Of a stretch of 64,000 bases of DNA, positions 18,395 to 29,624 are shown one piece after another. The DNA lies in assembly GCA_001544655.2 (NCBI GenBank), contig FCOD02000029.1:1-64000 (forward strand), written 5' to 3'. How positions within the stretch are numbered: the stretch's first letter is position 1; each line of letters starts with the position of its first letter. The notes below the pieces were generated by a model. It was not told the DNA's origin. It did not search any database and worked only from the letters and a program-made list of their open reading frames with translations. The translations under genes were made by a program, and so were the position numbers. This stretch comes from Caballeronia turbans. Its GTDB lineage: Bacteria; Pseudomonadota; Gammaproteobacteria; Burkholderiales; Burkholderiaceae.

Positions 18395-19372
18395 CTAAGC
18401 CGCGGCGAGCCGCGCGGGCAGGACGGCGCGCAGTGCGCTGCGGTCCTGCCTCGGGCTCGTGCCGAAGCGCGTGCGATACGTGCGCGAGAAATGCGACGGC
18501 GATTCGAAGCCGCACGCGACGCAGACGGCAAGTATCGACATGTCGGTCTGCTGAAGCAGTTCGCGCGCGCGCGTGAGGCGCAGGCCGAGATAGAAATGCG
18601 TCGGCGTGTCCTTCATCGACGCGCAGAACAGCCGTTCGAGCTGACGCCGCGTCACGCCGATGGATTCGGCAAGCGCATCGGGCGAGAGCGGCTCCTCCAT
18701 ATGCTGCTCCATCAGTTCGATCACCTGGATCAGCTTGCGATTGTGGATGCCGTAGCGCGCCGCGATCTGCAGACGCTGGTGATCCGAGCGCTGCCGGATG
18801 CGGCCCAGCACGAACTGCTCGGACACCTGCGCGGCGAGGCTCGCGCCGTGCTCGCGCGCGATCACGTCGAGCATCAGGTCGATCGAGGCCGTGCCGCCCG
18901 CGCACGTGATGCGCCGCGTGTCGATTTCGAAGAGCTCCTGACTCGTCTCGATAGCCGGATAGCGTTCGGCGAACGCCGCTGCCGCTTCCCAATGCAGCGT
19001 TGCGCGCTTGCCCGCGAGCAGCCCCGCTTCGGCGAGGATGAAGCTGCCGGTGTCGATGCCGCCGAGCGTCGCGCCTGCACGGTCGAGCCGCTTCAGCCAG
19101 TCGCCGATCGCGCGCGTGTAGCCCGAGAGCGGCTCGAATCCAGACACGACGAACACGGTGCGCGCGTCGCTCACCTGATCGAACGCGCTTTCGGCGTTGA
19201 GCGTGATGCCGTTGCTCGCGGCGACGGGCCCGCCATCGACGCTCAGAATATGCCAGCGATACAGGTCGCCCGCGAAGCGATTCGCGACGCGCAGCGGTTC
19301 GATCGCGGACATGAATCCGATCGACGAGAATTCGGGCAGCAGAAGGAAATGGAAATCGTGGGGCGCGGACAT
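18395..19372 (-). CDS. gbdR: GlxA-family AraC-type regulator, GbdR-like
   Basis: A 325-residue protein with an N-terminal DJ-1/PfpI-like amidotransferase-fold domain (about residues 5-190; AGGTASIDLMLDVIAREHG is characteristic) and a C-terminal AraC helix-turn-helix pair (about residues 215-315; PLSPDALAESIGVTRRQLERLF and ACGFESPSHFSRTYRTRFG). This is the architecture of GbdR, which in Pseudomonas activates gbcAB, dgcAB and choline-related genes on sensing glycine betaine or dimethylglycine. The surrounding gene set makes GbdR the best match, although the related carnitine regulator CdhR has the same domains. It ends 9 bases after the convergent porin stop. Confidence 0.78.
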   Translation of the reverse strand: MSAPHDFHFLLLPEFSSIGFMSAIEPLRVANRFAGDLYRWHILSVDGGPVAASNGITLNAESAFDQVSDARTVFVVSGFEPLSGYTRAIGDWLKRLDRAGATLGGIDTGSFILAEAGLLAGKRATLHWEAAAAFAERYPAIETSQELFEIDTRRITCAGGTASIDLMLDVIAREHGASLAAQVSEQFVLGRIRQRSDHQRLQIAARYGIHNRKLIQVIELMEQHMEEPLSPDALAESIGVTRRQLERLFCASMKDTPTHFYLGLRLTRARELLQQTDMSILAVCVACGFESPSHFSRTYRTRFGTSPRQDRSALRAVLPARLAAA

Positions 19373-19422
19373 CGGATCGATAGCGACGGGTCGATGAGCA
19401 AGCCGTCCACGCTAGCAAGCGC

Positions 19423-19466
19423 AAAAAACGCGCGCAATCCGGCGCGCCCCGTAGGGCGGCCGGATT
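19423..19466 (-). terminator. rho-independent terminator of the carrier/thioesterase gene
   Basis: Read leftwards, a GC-rich inverted repeat (AATCCGGC ... GCCGGATT, 19436-19466) is followed within seven bases by six T residues (complement of 19423-19428). It lies 22 bases past the stop of the gene at 19488 and ahead of gbdR, separating the two leftward genes. Confidence 0.7.
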
Positions 19467-19487
19467 CGGTGCTACTTCTATGCGGAG

Positions 19488-22400
19488 TCAGGCGCTCGCG
19501 AGCGCGTTCGAGAGCGTCCGCGCGACGGTGGCGAGCTGCGGCTCGACGACGAGATCGGTGTGCCTGCCATCGACCTGCATGACCTGCAGGCCACGCTTCG
19601 CTACGCGCTGCCAGACCGGTAGCGGATCGCTGCGCGAGTTGTCGAGCAAGCTCGCGCGCACGTAGACGATCGGACCGCCTTCATAGCGGCGTGGCTTGTA
19701 GGTCGACATCGCGACGCGCATCGATTCGCGCACGCGCTGCAGCACGGGCGGCAGGGCGGCCGCATCGGGCGCGGGCTTGTGCGCCTGCTTGCCCATGCGC
19801 ATGCGCACGCGGTCGGTGATGACCGCCGCCTTGCCGCGCATGTAGCCCAAACGCTGGCTCGCTTCGAGCGAGCGCAATTCGCGCAGCCGTTCCACGACCA
19901 CCGCGGCCTGATAGCGCGTCCACTGTGACAAGGGCAGGCAGCGCGTGTGAACGTAGGTATCGAGCAGGCAGAGCATTTCGATCTTCTCGCCCGCCGCGAC
20001 GAGCTGCTGCGCGATCTCGAACGCAATCAGGCCGCCGAACGAATAGCCGACGAGCGCATACGGCCCGCTCGGCTGCACCTCGCGCATACGCAACACGTAG
20101 TCGCGCGCCATCGCTTCGACGCTATGCTGCGGGGCTTCGTCGCCGTCGAGGCCGAGCGCCTGCAGGCCGTAGACGGGCCGCTCGTTCTGCACCATGCCCG
20201 CGAGCGTCAGGCACTCCATCACCGAACCGGTGATGCTGTGCAGCATGAAGAGCGGCCGGCCGCTGCCCGCGCGCATCTGCACGAGCGTCGAGTCTCCCGC
20301 GCGCATGTCCGCGCCGGCGACGAGAACCGCCGCGAGGCGCGCGATGGTGGGCGCGACGATCATCGTCGAAAGCGGCAGCGTGCGGCCGGTCGCGCGCTGC
20401 ACGTCGGCGAGCATGCGCGCGGCGAGCAGCGAATGGCCGCCCAGTTCGAAGAAGTTGTCGTCGCGGGCGATGGGCGAGAAGCTGAAATGCTGCTCCCAGA
20501 GCGCGCACAGATACGCTTCGATCTCTTCGGCCGATTTGCCCGGCGCGGGCAGATCGCGCTTCACGCGCGTGAGCGACGGATGCTCGCGAATCTGATCGAG
20601 ACATTCCGGATTGGCGAGCGACGAAACGTTGCGCGCGGGCAGCCCGTTGACCGCATCGCGCGCGGCCGCTTCCGACGGCTTGTTGTTGTGCGTGACGGGC
20701 AGGCCGTCGACTTGCGCGATCACGTCGGGCACGAGCGCGGCGGAGCCCTGGCGCGTGAGGTCGCGGCGCACGCGCGCGGCGAGCGCAGCGTTCAGTTGCT
20801 CACCGGGCCGCAGCACGAGCAGGAGCACGATACGCTGGCCTGCATCGCCCGCATTGGCGCCGGTCTGGGCCACGACCATCGCATGACGGATTTCGTGAAT
20901 CTCGCTCAGGATGCGGTAGATCTCGCCCGGGCTCACGTTGATGCCGCGCACGTTGAGCACGCCGTCGCTGCGCCCGTGCAGGCGCGCGGAGCCCTCCGGC
21001 GAGAACTCGATGACGTCGCCGTGCGTCCACACGCCTTCGTTGGCCGCGAAATAGGCCTTGTGAAAGCGCGAGCCGTCGTCGTCGCCGAAGAAACCGAGCG
21101 GCCTCGACGGGAAGGGATTCGTGCAGACGAGCTCGCCCGGCATGATCGTGCTCGCGCCCTGATCGAACGCCTGCACGTCGAGGCCGAGACTCTTGCACTG
21201 CGCTTCGCCCGCATAGACGGGCAGATTCGGATTGCCGAGCACGAAGCAGCCGATGATGTCCGTGCCGCCCGAAATCGATTGCAATTGCAACTGCTTCACG
21301 TGCTCGTAGACCCACTGGAACTGCGAGTCGTAGAGCACGGCGCCGGTCGACATCATCGCGCGCAGTGCGGAGAGATCGAACTGCGCGGCGGGCTCGATGC
21401 CCGCGTCCTCGCTCATCTTCAGATAGGCGGGACTCGTGCCGAAGACGGTCGCGCGTTCGCGGGCGACGAGGCGCCAGAGCGTGTCGACGGCGGCCACGGG
21501 ACCGTCGTAGGTGATGATCTCGACGCCCGACGCGAGCACCGACATCTGCCAGTTCCACATCATCCACGAGCAGCTCGTGTGGAAGAAAAGCTTGTCGCCG
21601 GGACCGAAGTCGCTGTGCAGGCGATGCTCCTTCACGTGTTCGAGCAGCGTGCCGCCCGCGCCGTGCACGATGCATTTCGGCTTGCCCGTCGTGCCCGACG
21701 AAAACATGATGAAGAGCGGATGATTGAACGGAAAGCGCTTCCATGCGAAGCGCATCGCGTCGCCTTGCGCGATCAGCGAGCGCAGTTCGTGCTGGCGCTG
21801 CGTCACCGTGCTTGGCAGCTCCATGTCTTCGAGGCAGACGATGTCGGTCAGCGACGGGAGTTGCGCGGCGACTGCCGCAACGTGTCCCGAGAGCGAGCCG
21901 CCGGTGTCGAAGGGGCGCTGCATCGTGTGCGCGAACATCATCGTCGGTGCGAGCGGCGCGAAGCGATCGAGAATCGCCTGCACGCCGTTTTCCGGCGCGG
22001 CCGTCGAGAGCGTTGCGCCGAGCGCGGTGACGGCGAGCGCCGCGGTGATCGCCTCGCAGTCGTTGCGCATGATCGCGACCACGCGGTCGCCTTGCGTCAG
22101 GCCGAGTTCGGAGAGCGCCTGCGCGAGGCGCACGACGCGCTCGCGCAACTCGCCGCGCGTATAGGTGACGCGGCTGCCATCGGCGAAGCACGAGGTGATG
22201 GCGGGGGCGTCATCGGGCGCAATGCGTTTGCCGAGCAGATTCTCGGCGTAATTCAATTCGATATTGGGGAAAAACCGTGCGGTTTCGCATTGATCGCCGA
22301 TGCAAACCGGCTCATCGGATCCCGACCATTCGAGTCCATGCGCCGATTCGAGAAAGCATTTCCAGAATTGGCGATATTCACGGGCTGAATAGACGTGTAA

Positions 22401-22556
22401 TGCCGAATAGTCGGTGAATCGCTCGCCGGTCGCTTTCTGGAAGGCCTCGGTAAAGGCCGTCATGCGCGATGCGGAAATCTGGTCGGCGGAAGGCGAGAAC
22501 AGCGGTTCGCGCGCGTACAGCCGCGCACTCTCTCGGATGGCGTCTTGACGGTCCAT
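19488..22556 (-). CDS. acetoacetyl-CoA-synthetase-like adenylation / carrier / thioesterase protein
   Basis: A 1022-residue, condensation-domain-free synthetase. The N-terminal ~630 residues resemble acetoacetyl-CoA synthetase: an ACAS-type N-cap, the ATP loop FSSGTTGKPKC at about 285, SISGGTDI, WTHGDVIEF and GRSDGVLNVRG. A carrier domain with the phosphopantetheine Ser in DNFFELGGHSLLAARM is at about 706. A thioesterase domain with nucleophile GYSFGGLIAFE at about 838 and His in GRHTDL at about 998 ends the protein. The ATG at 22556 (AAAGG site 8 bases ahead) is preferred to one 39 bases upstream. Such A-T-TE proteins can dimerise 2-oxo acids (atromentin and ralfuranone synthetases). The substrate here is unknown; acetoacetate from carnitine cleavage is one possibility. 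Confidence 0.82.
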   Translation of the reverse strand: MDRQDAIRESARLYAREPLFSPSADQISASRMTAFTEAFQKATGERFTDYSALHVYSAREYRQFWKCFLESAHGLEWSGSDEPVCIGDQCETARFFPNIELNYAENLLGKRIAPDDAPAITSCFADGSRVTYTRGELRERVVRLAQALSELGLTQGDRVVAIMRNDCEAITAALAVTALGATLSTAAPENGVQAILDRFAPLAPTMMFAHTMQRPFDTGGSLSGHVAAVAAQLPSLTDIVCLEDMELPSTVTQRQHELRSLIAQGDAMRFAWKRFPFNHPLFIMFSSGTTGKPKCIVHGAGGTLLEHVKEHRLHSDFGPGDKLFFHTSCSWMMWNWQMSVLASGVEIITYDGPVAAVDTLWRLVARERATVFGTSPAYLKMSEDAGIEPAAQFDLSALRAMMSTGAVLYDSQFQWVYEHVKQLQLQSISGGTDIIGCFVLGNPNLPVYAGEAQCKSLGLDVQAFDQGASTIMPGELVCTNPFPSRPLGFFGDDDGSRFHKAYFAANEGVWTHGDVIEFSPEGSARLHGRSDGVLNVRGINVSPGEIYRILSEIHEIRHAMVVAQTGANAGDAGQRIVLLLVLRPGEQLNAALAARVRRDLTRQGSAALVPDVIAQVDGLPVTHNNKPSEAAARDAVNGLPARNVSSLANPECLDQIREHPSLTRVKRDLPAPGKSAEEIEAYLCALWEQHFSFSPIARDDNFFELGGHSLLAARMLADVQRATGRTLPLSTMIVAPTIARLAAVLVAGADMRAGDSTLVQMRAGSGRPLFMLHSITGSVMECLTLAGMVQNERPVYGLQALGLDGDEAPQHSVEAMARDYVLRMREVQPSGPYALVGYSFGGLIAFEIAQQLVAAGEKIEMLCLLDTYVHTRCLPLSQWTRYQAAVVVERLRELRSLEASQRLGYMRGKAAVITDRVRMRMGKQAHKPAPDAAALPPVLQRVRESMRVAMSTYKPRRYEGGPIVYVRASLLDNSRSDPLPVWQRVAKRGLQVMQVDGRHTDLVVEPQLATVARTLSNALASA

Positions 22557-23010
22557 TATCCAGGCCTTTGATTGGAAGCGTGCAGTAAACAACATGTGCC
22601 CGGCGGCATCGCGGGAAACCTCTCCATTTCCTTTGGCCGAGCCATTGCGAGCCGAGCATAACCCTTTGCCCGCACATTACCCGGTTAGAAATCCTTGCTA
22701 TGTGCGACCAACCACAGACGCTGTGGCGTTTCGGCAAAGATTGACCTTGCGCAAGCGCGCCGGACATGTATTCGAATGATTAAGTGCGGCAATAAATACG
22801 CATCCGTACCGAACTCATCAGTTCAATGCGCGTTAACGCTGAGACGCGCGTCCGGCGGACGTGCATCCGCAAGAGAACGTTGCGGCGAGGTCGCAAGCGG
22901 TCAAGTCACGGTCGCACGCGGGCGTTCGGGCGCTTTTATGCGGCGGTACTTTTGATGCACGCCGGCACTCGAACCGGCGCATCGATTCAACCCTCCACGG
23001 AAGGCTCGTT
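22557..23010. other. divergent intergenic region between the synthetase and the second binding protein
   Basis: A 454-base gap between two divergent genes, AT-richer than its surroundings over roughly 22640-22830. It holds a perfect palindrome GCGTTAACGC at 22830-22839 and an inverted repeat GAACT-N4-AGTTC at 22811-22824, possible regulator sites about 170-200 bases before the binding-protein gene. No open frame here looks like a protein. Regulation by GbdR or CdhR is plausible but no site can be assigned with certainty. Confidence 0.4.
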
Positions 23011-23958
23011 ATGACACAACGCCTGATTTCCACTCTGCTATTCGCCGGCGCATGCGCCGCGTTCGTCGCGCCGGGCGCGCACGCGGAGGACGCGAGTTGC
23101 CGCACGGTGCGCTTCGTCGATATTGGCTGGACCGACATCACGTCGACGACGGCGCTTGCCTCGGTCGTCTTCGAAGGGCTCGGCTATGCGCCGCGGACCA
23201 CGGTCGCCTCGGTGCCGATTTCGCTCGCGGGCCTGAAGAGCAAGCAGATCGACGTGTCGCTTGGTTACTGGTGGCCAGTGCAGCAAAAGGCGGTCGAGCC
23301 GTTCCTCGAAGCGAAGAGCATCGAGAAGCTCGAGCCGCCAAATCTGTCGGGCGCGAAGGCGACGCTCGCGGTGCCGAGCTACGCGTATGACGCGGGCATC
23401 AAGACGTTTGCGGATATCGCGAAGCATCGCGATGAGCTGGGCGGCACGATCTACGGCATCGAGCCTGGCAGCAGCGCGAACGCCAAGATCCAGAAGATGA
23501 TCGACACGAACCAGTTCGGACTTGGCGGATTCAAGCTCGTGCAGTCGAGCGAGGCGGGAATGCTGGTGACGGTCGAGCGCGCGATCCGCGAGAAGAAGCC
23601 TGTTGTGTTTCTTGGCTGGGAGCCGCATCCGATGAACATTCAGATGAAGATCAACTATCTCGCTGGTGGGGATGAGGTGTTCGGGCCGAACTATGGCGAG
23701 GCGCGGGTCTATACGCTGACTAACACGGACTTTTTGACGCGGTGTCCTAATGCGGGGAAGTTTGTTTCCAATTTGCGGTTTACTACCGATCTCGAGAATC
23801 GGTTGATGCAGCCTGTGATGAACAAGGAACGGCCTTCCGATGCGGCCAAGGCTTATCTCAAGCAGAATCCGCAGGTGTTGGATGCGTGGCTTGCAGGCGT
23901 CAAGACTGTGGATGGGAAGGAGGGGCTGCCGGCGGTTCGGCAGTATTTGGGGCTTTGA
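23011..23958 (+). CDS. second choline/carnitine-type ABC binding protein (ChoX/CaiX-like)
   Basis: A 315-residue paralogue of the choX product at 14572, with a signal peptide ending near GAHA-ED. The quaternary-ammonium cage is conserved: IGWTDIT, YWWPVQQ, VPSYAYDAG and FLGWEPHPMN. Its LGYWWPV differs from LGNWMPA in ChoX, so ligand preference may differ. It precedes cdhC-cdhA-cdhB (with a composite repeat between), the position of caiX in Pseudomonas, so L-carnitine is a reasonable ligand by synteny; choline remains possible. GGAAGG ahead of the ATG at 23011 supports this start over 50 upstream in-frame codons. Again no transporter core gene is adjacent. Confidence 0.85.
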   Translation: MTQRLISTLLFAGACAAFVAPGAHAEDASCRTVRFVDIGWTDITSTTALASVVFEGLGYAPRTTVASVPISLAGLKSKQIDVSLGYWWPVQQKAVEPFLEAKSIEKLEPPNLSGAKATLAVPSYAYDAGIKTFADIAKHRDELGGTIYGIEPGSSANAKIQKMIDTNQFGLGGFKLVQSSEAGMLVTVERAIREKKPVVFLGWEPHPMNIQMKINYLAGGDEVFGPNYGEARVYTLTNTDFLTRCPNAGKFVSNLRFTTDLENRLMQPVMNKERPSDAAKAYLKQNPQVLDAWLAGVKTVDGKEGLPAVRQYLGL

Positions 23959-23970
23959 TTTTTTTGTTTT

Positions 23971-24601
23971 TCGGCGGATCCCGCTTTGTTATTGGTTTAT
24001 TAGCGTTGCCCCTATGCGGGGCGGCAGTCACTTTCTTTGCTGCTGCAAAGAAAGTAACCAAAGAAAGCAGCTTGTTAGGCCCGCGGTCACACGCAGTTTG
24101 ACCATGCTTGCCAGCCGATCGTGGGCTGCCTAAGTGTCGCCCTCATAGGCCCAACCGCGCTTGGATCGCGCACGGTCTGACTAGCTAGTTGTTCAAACGC
24201 GCTGGTTCAGCACGAAACAGCGCCGGCACAGCGCTACGCGCTGCCGCTGGGTTTGCAAGGGACAACCTCGGTCGGCACTTACAGTGAGATGGAGGCGTTA
24301 GTAAAGAAAGTTCGGGCAAACCCGATTGACCCAACGGCCGCGAAGCGGGCCGGAGCCATTTGGTGCTGAACCGCTCCGCTGTGCGACGCGCGGTGACAGA
24401 CCGTGTGCGATCCAAGCCCGGTTAGTCTTGTGAGGGCGACACTTAGGCAGCCCACGGTCACCTGGCAAGCGTGGCCAAACTGCGTGTGACCGCGGGCGTG
24501 TGGAGCTGCTTTCTTTGGTTACTTTCTTTGCAGCAGCAAAGAAAGTGACTGCCGCCCCGCACAGGGGCAGTGCTAATAAACCAAAACCAAAACGGGATCC
24601 C
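23971..24601. repeat. composite inverted-arm intergenic repeat, copy B
   Basis: A ~630-base copy of the element at 10284-10920. It has the same outer tips (CGGATCCCGCTTTG left, AAAACGGGATCC right), the same arm hairpins (ACTTTCTTTGC / GCAAAGAAAGT) and the same ~220-base inverted arms. Its asymmetric core reads in the opposite direction to copy A (the GGCCGCGAAGCGGGCCGG stretch is near the right arm here, near the left arm in A). It begins only 12 bases past a binding-protein stop, as copy A also follows a binding-protein gene closely. No coding gene and no target-site duplication are evident. Confidence 0.88.
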
Positions 24602-24663
24602 AAGAAGGCGCAAGCAACCAGGAAAAAGAAGGAACCCTAACCAACCCGAGGAAGCAAAAACCC

Positions 24664-25593
24664 ATGAACTACGAAGTGATAGTAACGTGCGCAGTGACGG
24701 GCGCCGGCGACACCACCGGCAAGCACCCTGCAGTCCCCGTAACGCCGAAGCAAATAGCCGAAGCAGCAATAGAAGCGGCCCGCGCCGGCGCCACAGTCGC
24801 CCACTGCCACGTCCGCGATCCGAAGACTGGAAGAGGCAGCCGCGACCCGGCGCTATACCGGGAAGTGGTAGACCGCATCCGCTCCTCCGACACCGACGTC
24901 ATCATCAATCTGACCGCAGGCATGGGCGGCGATCTCGAGATCGGCCCGGGCGAGGAGCCGATGCGCTTCGGCAAAGGCACGGATCTCGTCGGTGGCCTCA
25001 CGCGCCTCGCCCACGTCGAAGAACTGCTGCCCGAAATCTGCACGCTGGATTGCGGCACGCTCAACTTCGGCGACGGCGACTACATCTACGTATCGACACC
25101 CGCGCAGCTACGGGCCGGCGCCAAGCGCATCCAGGAACTCGGCGTGAAGCCCGAACTGGAAATCTTCGACACGGGTCACCTGTGGTTCGCCAACCAGCTG
25201 CTCAAAGAAGGCCTGCTCGACGACCCGCCGCTCTTTCAACTGTGCATGGGCATTCCGTGGGGCGCGCCGCCCGACACCGGCACGATGAAAGCCATGGTCG
25301 ACAACCTGCCGCCCGGCGCGCACTGGGCAGGCTTCGGCATCGGCCGCATGCAGATGCCGATGGTCGCGCAGGCGATGCTGCTCGGCGGCCACGTGCGCGT
25401 CGGTCTCGAAGACAACCTGTGGCTCGATCGCGGCGTGCACGCGACCAACGGCTCGCTCGTGCAGCGCGCGGTCGAAATCATCGAGCGTCTGGGCGCACGC
25501 GCGCTCACACCCGCCGAAGGACGCAGAAAGCTCGGACTTCCCCCGCGCGGCGAACGTCCGCTGGAAAAGCGCATCGCCGAACAATTCGCCTGA
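24664..25593 (+). CDS. cdhC: 3-dehydrocarnitine cleavage enzyme (BKACE / DUF849 family)
   Basis: A 309-residue beta-keto-acid cleavage enzyme. The Zn ligands H47 and H49 sit in AHCHVRD, and the Glu of VGLEDN (about residue 249) is the third family ligand; DTGHLWFAN and GIGRMQMPM line the barrel. BKACE enzymes condense a beta-keto acid with acetyl-CoA; the carnitine version makes betainyl-CoA and acetoacetate from 3-dehydrocarnitine. Its position directly before cdhA and cdhB identifies this substrate. cdhA begins 20 bases after its stop. An alternative substrate would be expected only if the dehydrogenase next to it were not carnitine-specific. Confidence 0.88.
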   Translation: MNYEVIVTCAVTGAGDTTGKHPAVPVTPKQIAEAAIEAARAGATVAHCHVRDPKTGRGSRDPALYREVVDRIRSSDTDVIINLTAGMGGDLEIGPGEEPMRFGKGTDLVGGLTRLAHVEELLPEICTLDCGTLNFGDGDYIYVSTPAQLRAGAKRIQELGVKPELEIFDTGHLWFANQLLKEGLLDDPPLFQLCMGIPWGAPPDTGTMKAMVDNLPPGAHWAGFGIGRMQMPMVAQAMLLGGHVRVGLEDNLWLDRGVHATNGSLVQRAVEIIERLGARALTPAEGRRKLGLPPRGERPLEKRIAEQFA

Positions 25594-25613
25594 CAAGACA
25601 AGGACACATCGAC

Positions 25614-26561
25614 ATGCAAGTGAAGCAATTCGCCGCGCTCGGCGCGGGTGTGATCGGCAGCGGCTGGGTGGCGCGCGCGCTCGGAGCAGGCCTCGACGTC
25701 ACCGCGTGGGACCCGGCGCCCGGCGCCGAGGCGCAGCTTCGCGCGAACGTCGCGAACGCGTGGCCGGCGCTCGAACGCGCTGGACTGGCCAAGGGCGCAT
25801 CGCAGGAGCGGCTGCGTGTCGTATCGACGGTCGAGGAATGCGTCGCCGACGCGGACTTCATCCAGGAAAGCGCGCCCGAGCGCGAGGAACTGAAGCTCGC
25901 GCTGCACGAGCGCGTGAGCCGCGCGGCGAAGCCCGATGCGATCATCGCGTCGTCGACGTCCGGGCTCCTGCCGAGCGATTTCTATGCGCGCGCCGTCAAT
26001 CCCGGGCGCTGCGTCGTCGGACATCCGTTCAATCCGGTGTATCTGCTGCCGCTCGTCGAAGTGCTCGGCGGCGAAGCGACGTCGGGCGAGGCGATCGATG
26101 CGGCAATGAGCTTCTACGCATCCATCGGCATGCGGCCCTTGCGCGTGCGCAAGGAGGTGCCGGGCTTCATCGCGGACCGCCTGCTCGAAGCGCTCTGGCG
26201 CGAGGCGCTGCATCTCGTGAACGACGGCGTCGCGACGACCGGCGAAATCGACGATGCCATCCGCTACGGCGCGGGCATCCGCTGGTCGTTCATGGGCACG
26301 TTCCTTACGTACACGCTGGCGGGCGGCGAGGCGGGCATGCGACACTTCATGCAGCAGTTCGGCCCTGCGCTCGAATTGCCGTGGACGAAGCTCGTCGCGC
26401 CGAAGCTGACCGACGAGCTCATCGACCGCGTGGTCGAGGGCACGTCGCGGCAGACGAGCGGGCGCGGCATCAAGGAACTGGAGCGTTATCGCGACGACTG
26501 CATCGCGAGCGTAATCGAGGCGATCGCACAGGCGAAAGCACGCCACGGCATCGAAGACTAG
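25614..26561 (+). CDS. cdhA: L-carnitine 3-dehydrogenase
   Basis: A 315-residue member of the 3-hydroxyacyl-CoA dehydrogenase superfamily. The NAD motif GAGVIGSGW occupies residues 9-17; the catalytic region contains [12 protein letters not shown] and the conserved [15 protein letters not shown]. Length and sequence fit stand-alone L-carnitine dehydrogenases that oxidise L-carnitine to 3-dehydrocarnitine. The ATG at 25614 follows AAGGACAC; the much longer upstream frame lies over cdhC and is rejected. cdhB starts 13 bases beyond its stop. Confidence 0.9.
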   Translation: MQVKQFAALGAGVIGSGWVARALGAGLDVTAWDPAPGAEAQLRANVANAWPALERAGLAKGASQERLRVVSTVEECVADADFIQESAPEREELKLALHERVSRAAKPDAIIASSTSGLLPSDFYARAVNPGRCVVGHPFNPVYLLPLVEVLGGEATSGEAIDAAMSFYASIGMRPLRVRKEVPGFIADRLLEALWREALHLVNDGVATTGEIDDAIRYGAGIRWSFMGTFLTYTLAGGEAGMRHFMQQFGPALELPWTKLVAPKLTDELIDRVVEGTSRQTSGRGIKELERYRDDCIASVIEAIAQAKARHGIED

Positions 26562-26996
26562 AGGAACGACGACGATGATCTATCGCGATACGGTCAAACC
26601 CGAATGGGTCGACTACAACGGCCATCTGCGCGATGCGTTCTACATGCTGATCTACAGCCTCGCGACCGATGCGTTCATGGACCGCATCGGTCTCGACGAC
26701 GCGGGCCGCCGCGCGAGGCAGCGCACGCTCTACACGCTCGAAGCGCACATCAGCTATCTGCGCGAAATCAAGGAAGGAGCGGCGGTGCGGGTCGTTGCAC
26801 ACGTGATTGCGCACGACAAAAAGCGCATCCATCTATACATGGAGATGTTCGAGGGCGATGCCGCCGAGCCGGTGTCGGCGTGCGAGCAGATGATGCTGCA
26901 CATCGATTCGAGCGGCGCGCCGAAGTCCGCATCGTTCGATGAAGACATCGCCGCGCGCATCGCCGCCGAGCCGGCCATCGCGCTCACGGATGCACC

Positions 26997-29234
<2,238 letters not shown>

Positions 29235-29283
29235 AGTGAAACGCTCCGGTCTGGCTGGGATCGCGCAGATCCCTCACGACACG

Positions 29284-29314
29284 AGTATCGACCTTCCAAT
29301 GATTGGAAGGTCAA
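29284..29314 (-). promoter_or_regulatory. CueR-type MerR-family promoter of copA
   Basis: On the minus strand, -35 TTGACC (29309-29314) and -10 GATACT (29284-29289) are separated by 19 bases, the over-long spacer characteristic of MerR-family promoters. The spacer and flanks contain the inverted repeat ACCTTCC-N7-GGAAGGT (29291-29311), matching the known CueR box. No cueR gene is in the window. The start codon is about 50 bases downstream. Confidence 0.85.
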
Positions 29315-29624
29315 GGACGCAATGGACGGCGTCGTGCGATCGTGCAATACATCGAAAATCATCGTATTCGAAGGACGAAACGCGCGACATTCAGTGCTTT
29401 TGACCGGCATCTGGTGCATTCTTCGACCTGCCGGAGCGCTTTTATACGCTTCATCTTGCCTATCGTCAGCGGTTAAGTTAAAACCCGAATTTCGAGATAA
29501 TGCTCGTGGCGCGCCGCGCGGGGATTCGGGGCGGCATCGAGCCGCTTGCGAGCGTGCCGTGAATCGATCCCGAACCGGATCGCGCGAAGACCCAAATCGA
29601 AAGAAGAACCGGATTTACATTCGA
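29315..29624. other. intergenic leader before the DUF1254 lipoprotein gene
   Basis: About 310 bases between the copA promoter and the next start codon. It is moderately AT-rich and has TTAAGTTAAAACC near 29475, but no pair of promoter hexamers that I would assign. The in-frame extension of the downstream gene through this stretch has no protein-like character. Confidence 0.4.

Noticed and set aside
19947-22388. 813-codon frame antisense to the adenylation/carrier/thioesterase gene
   Set aside because: Translation is Arg/His-rich without motifs, while the opposite strand has complete catalytic signatures.
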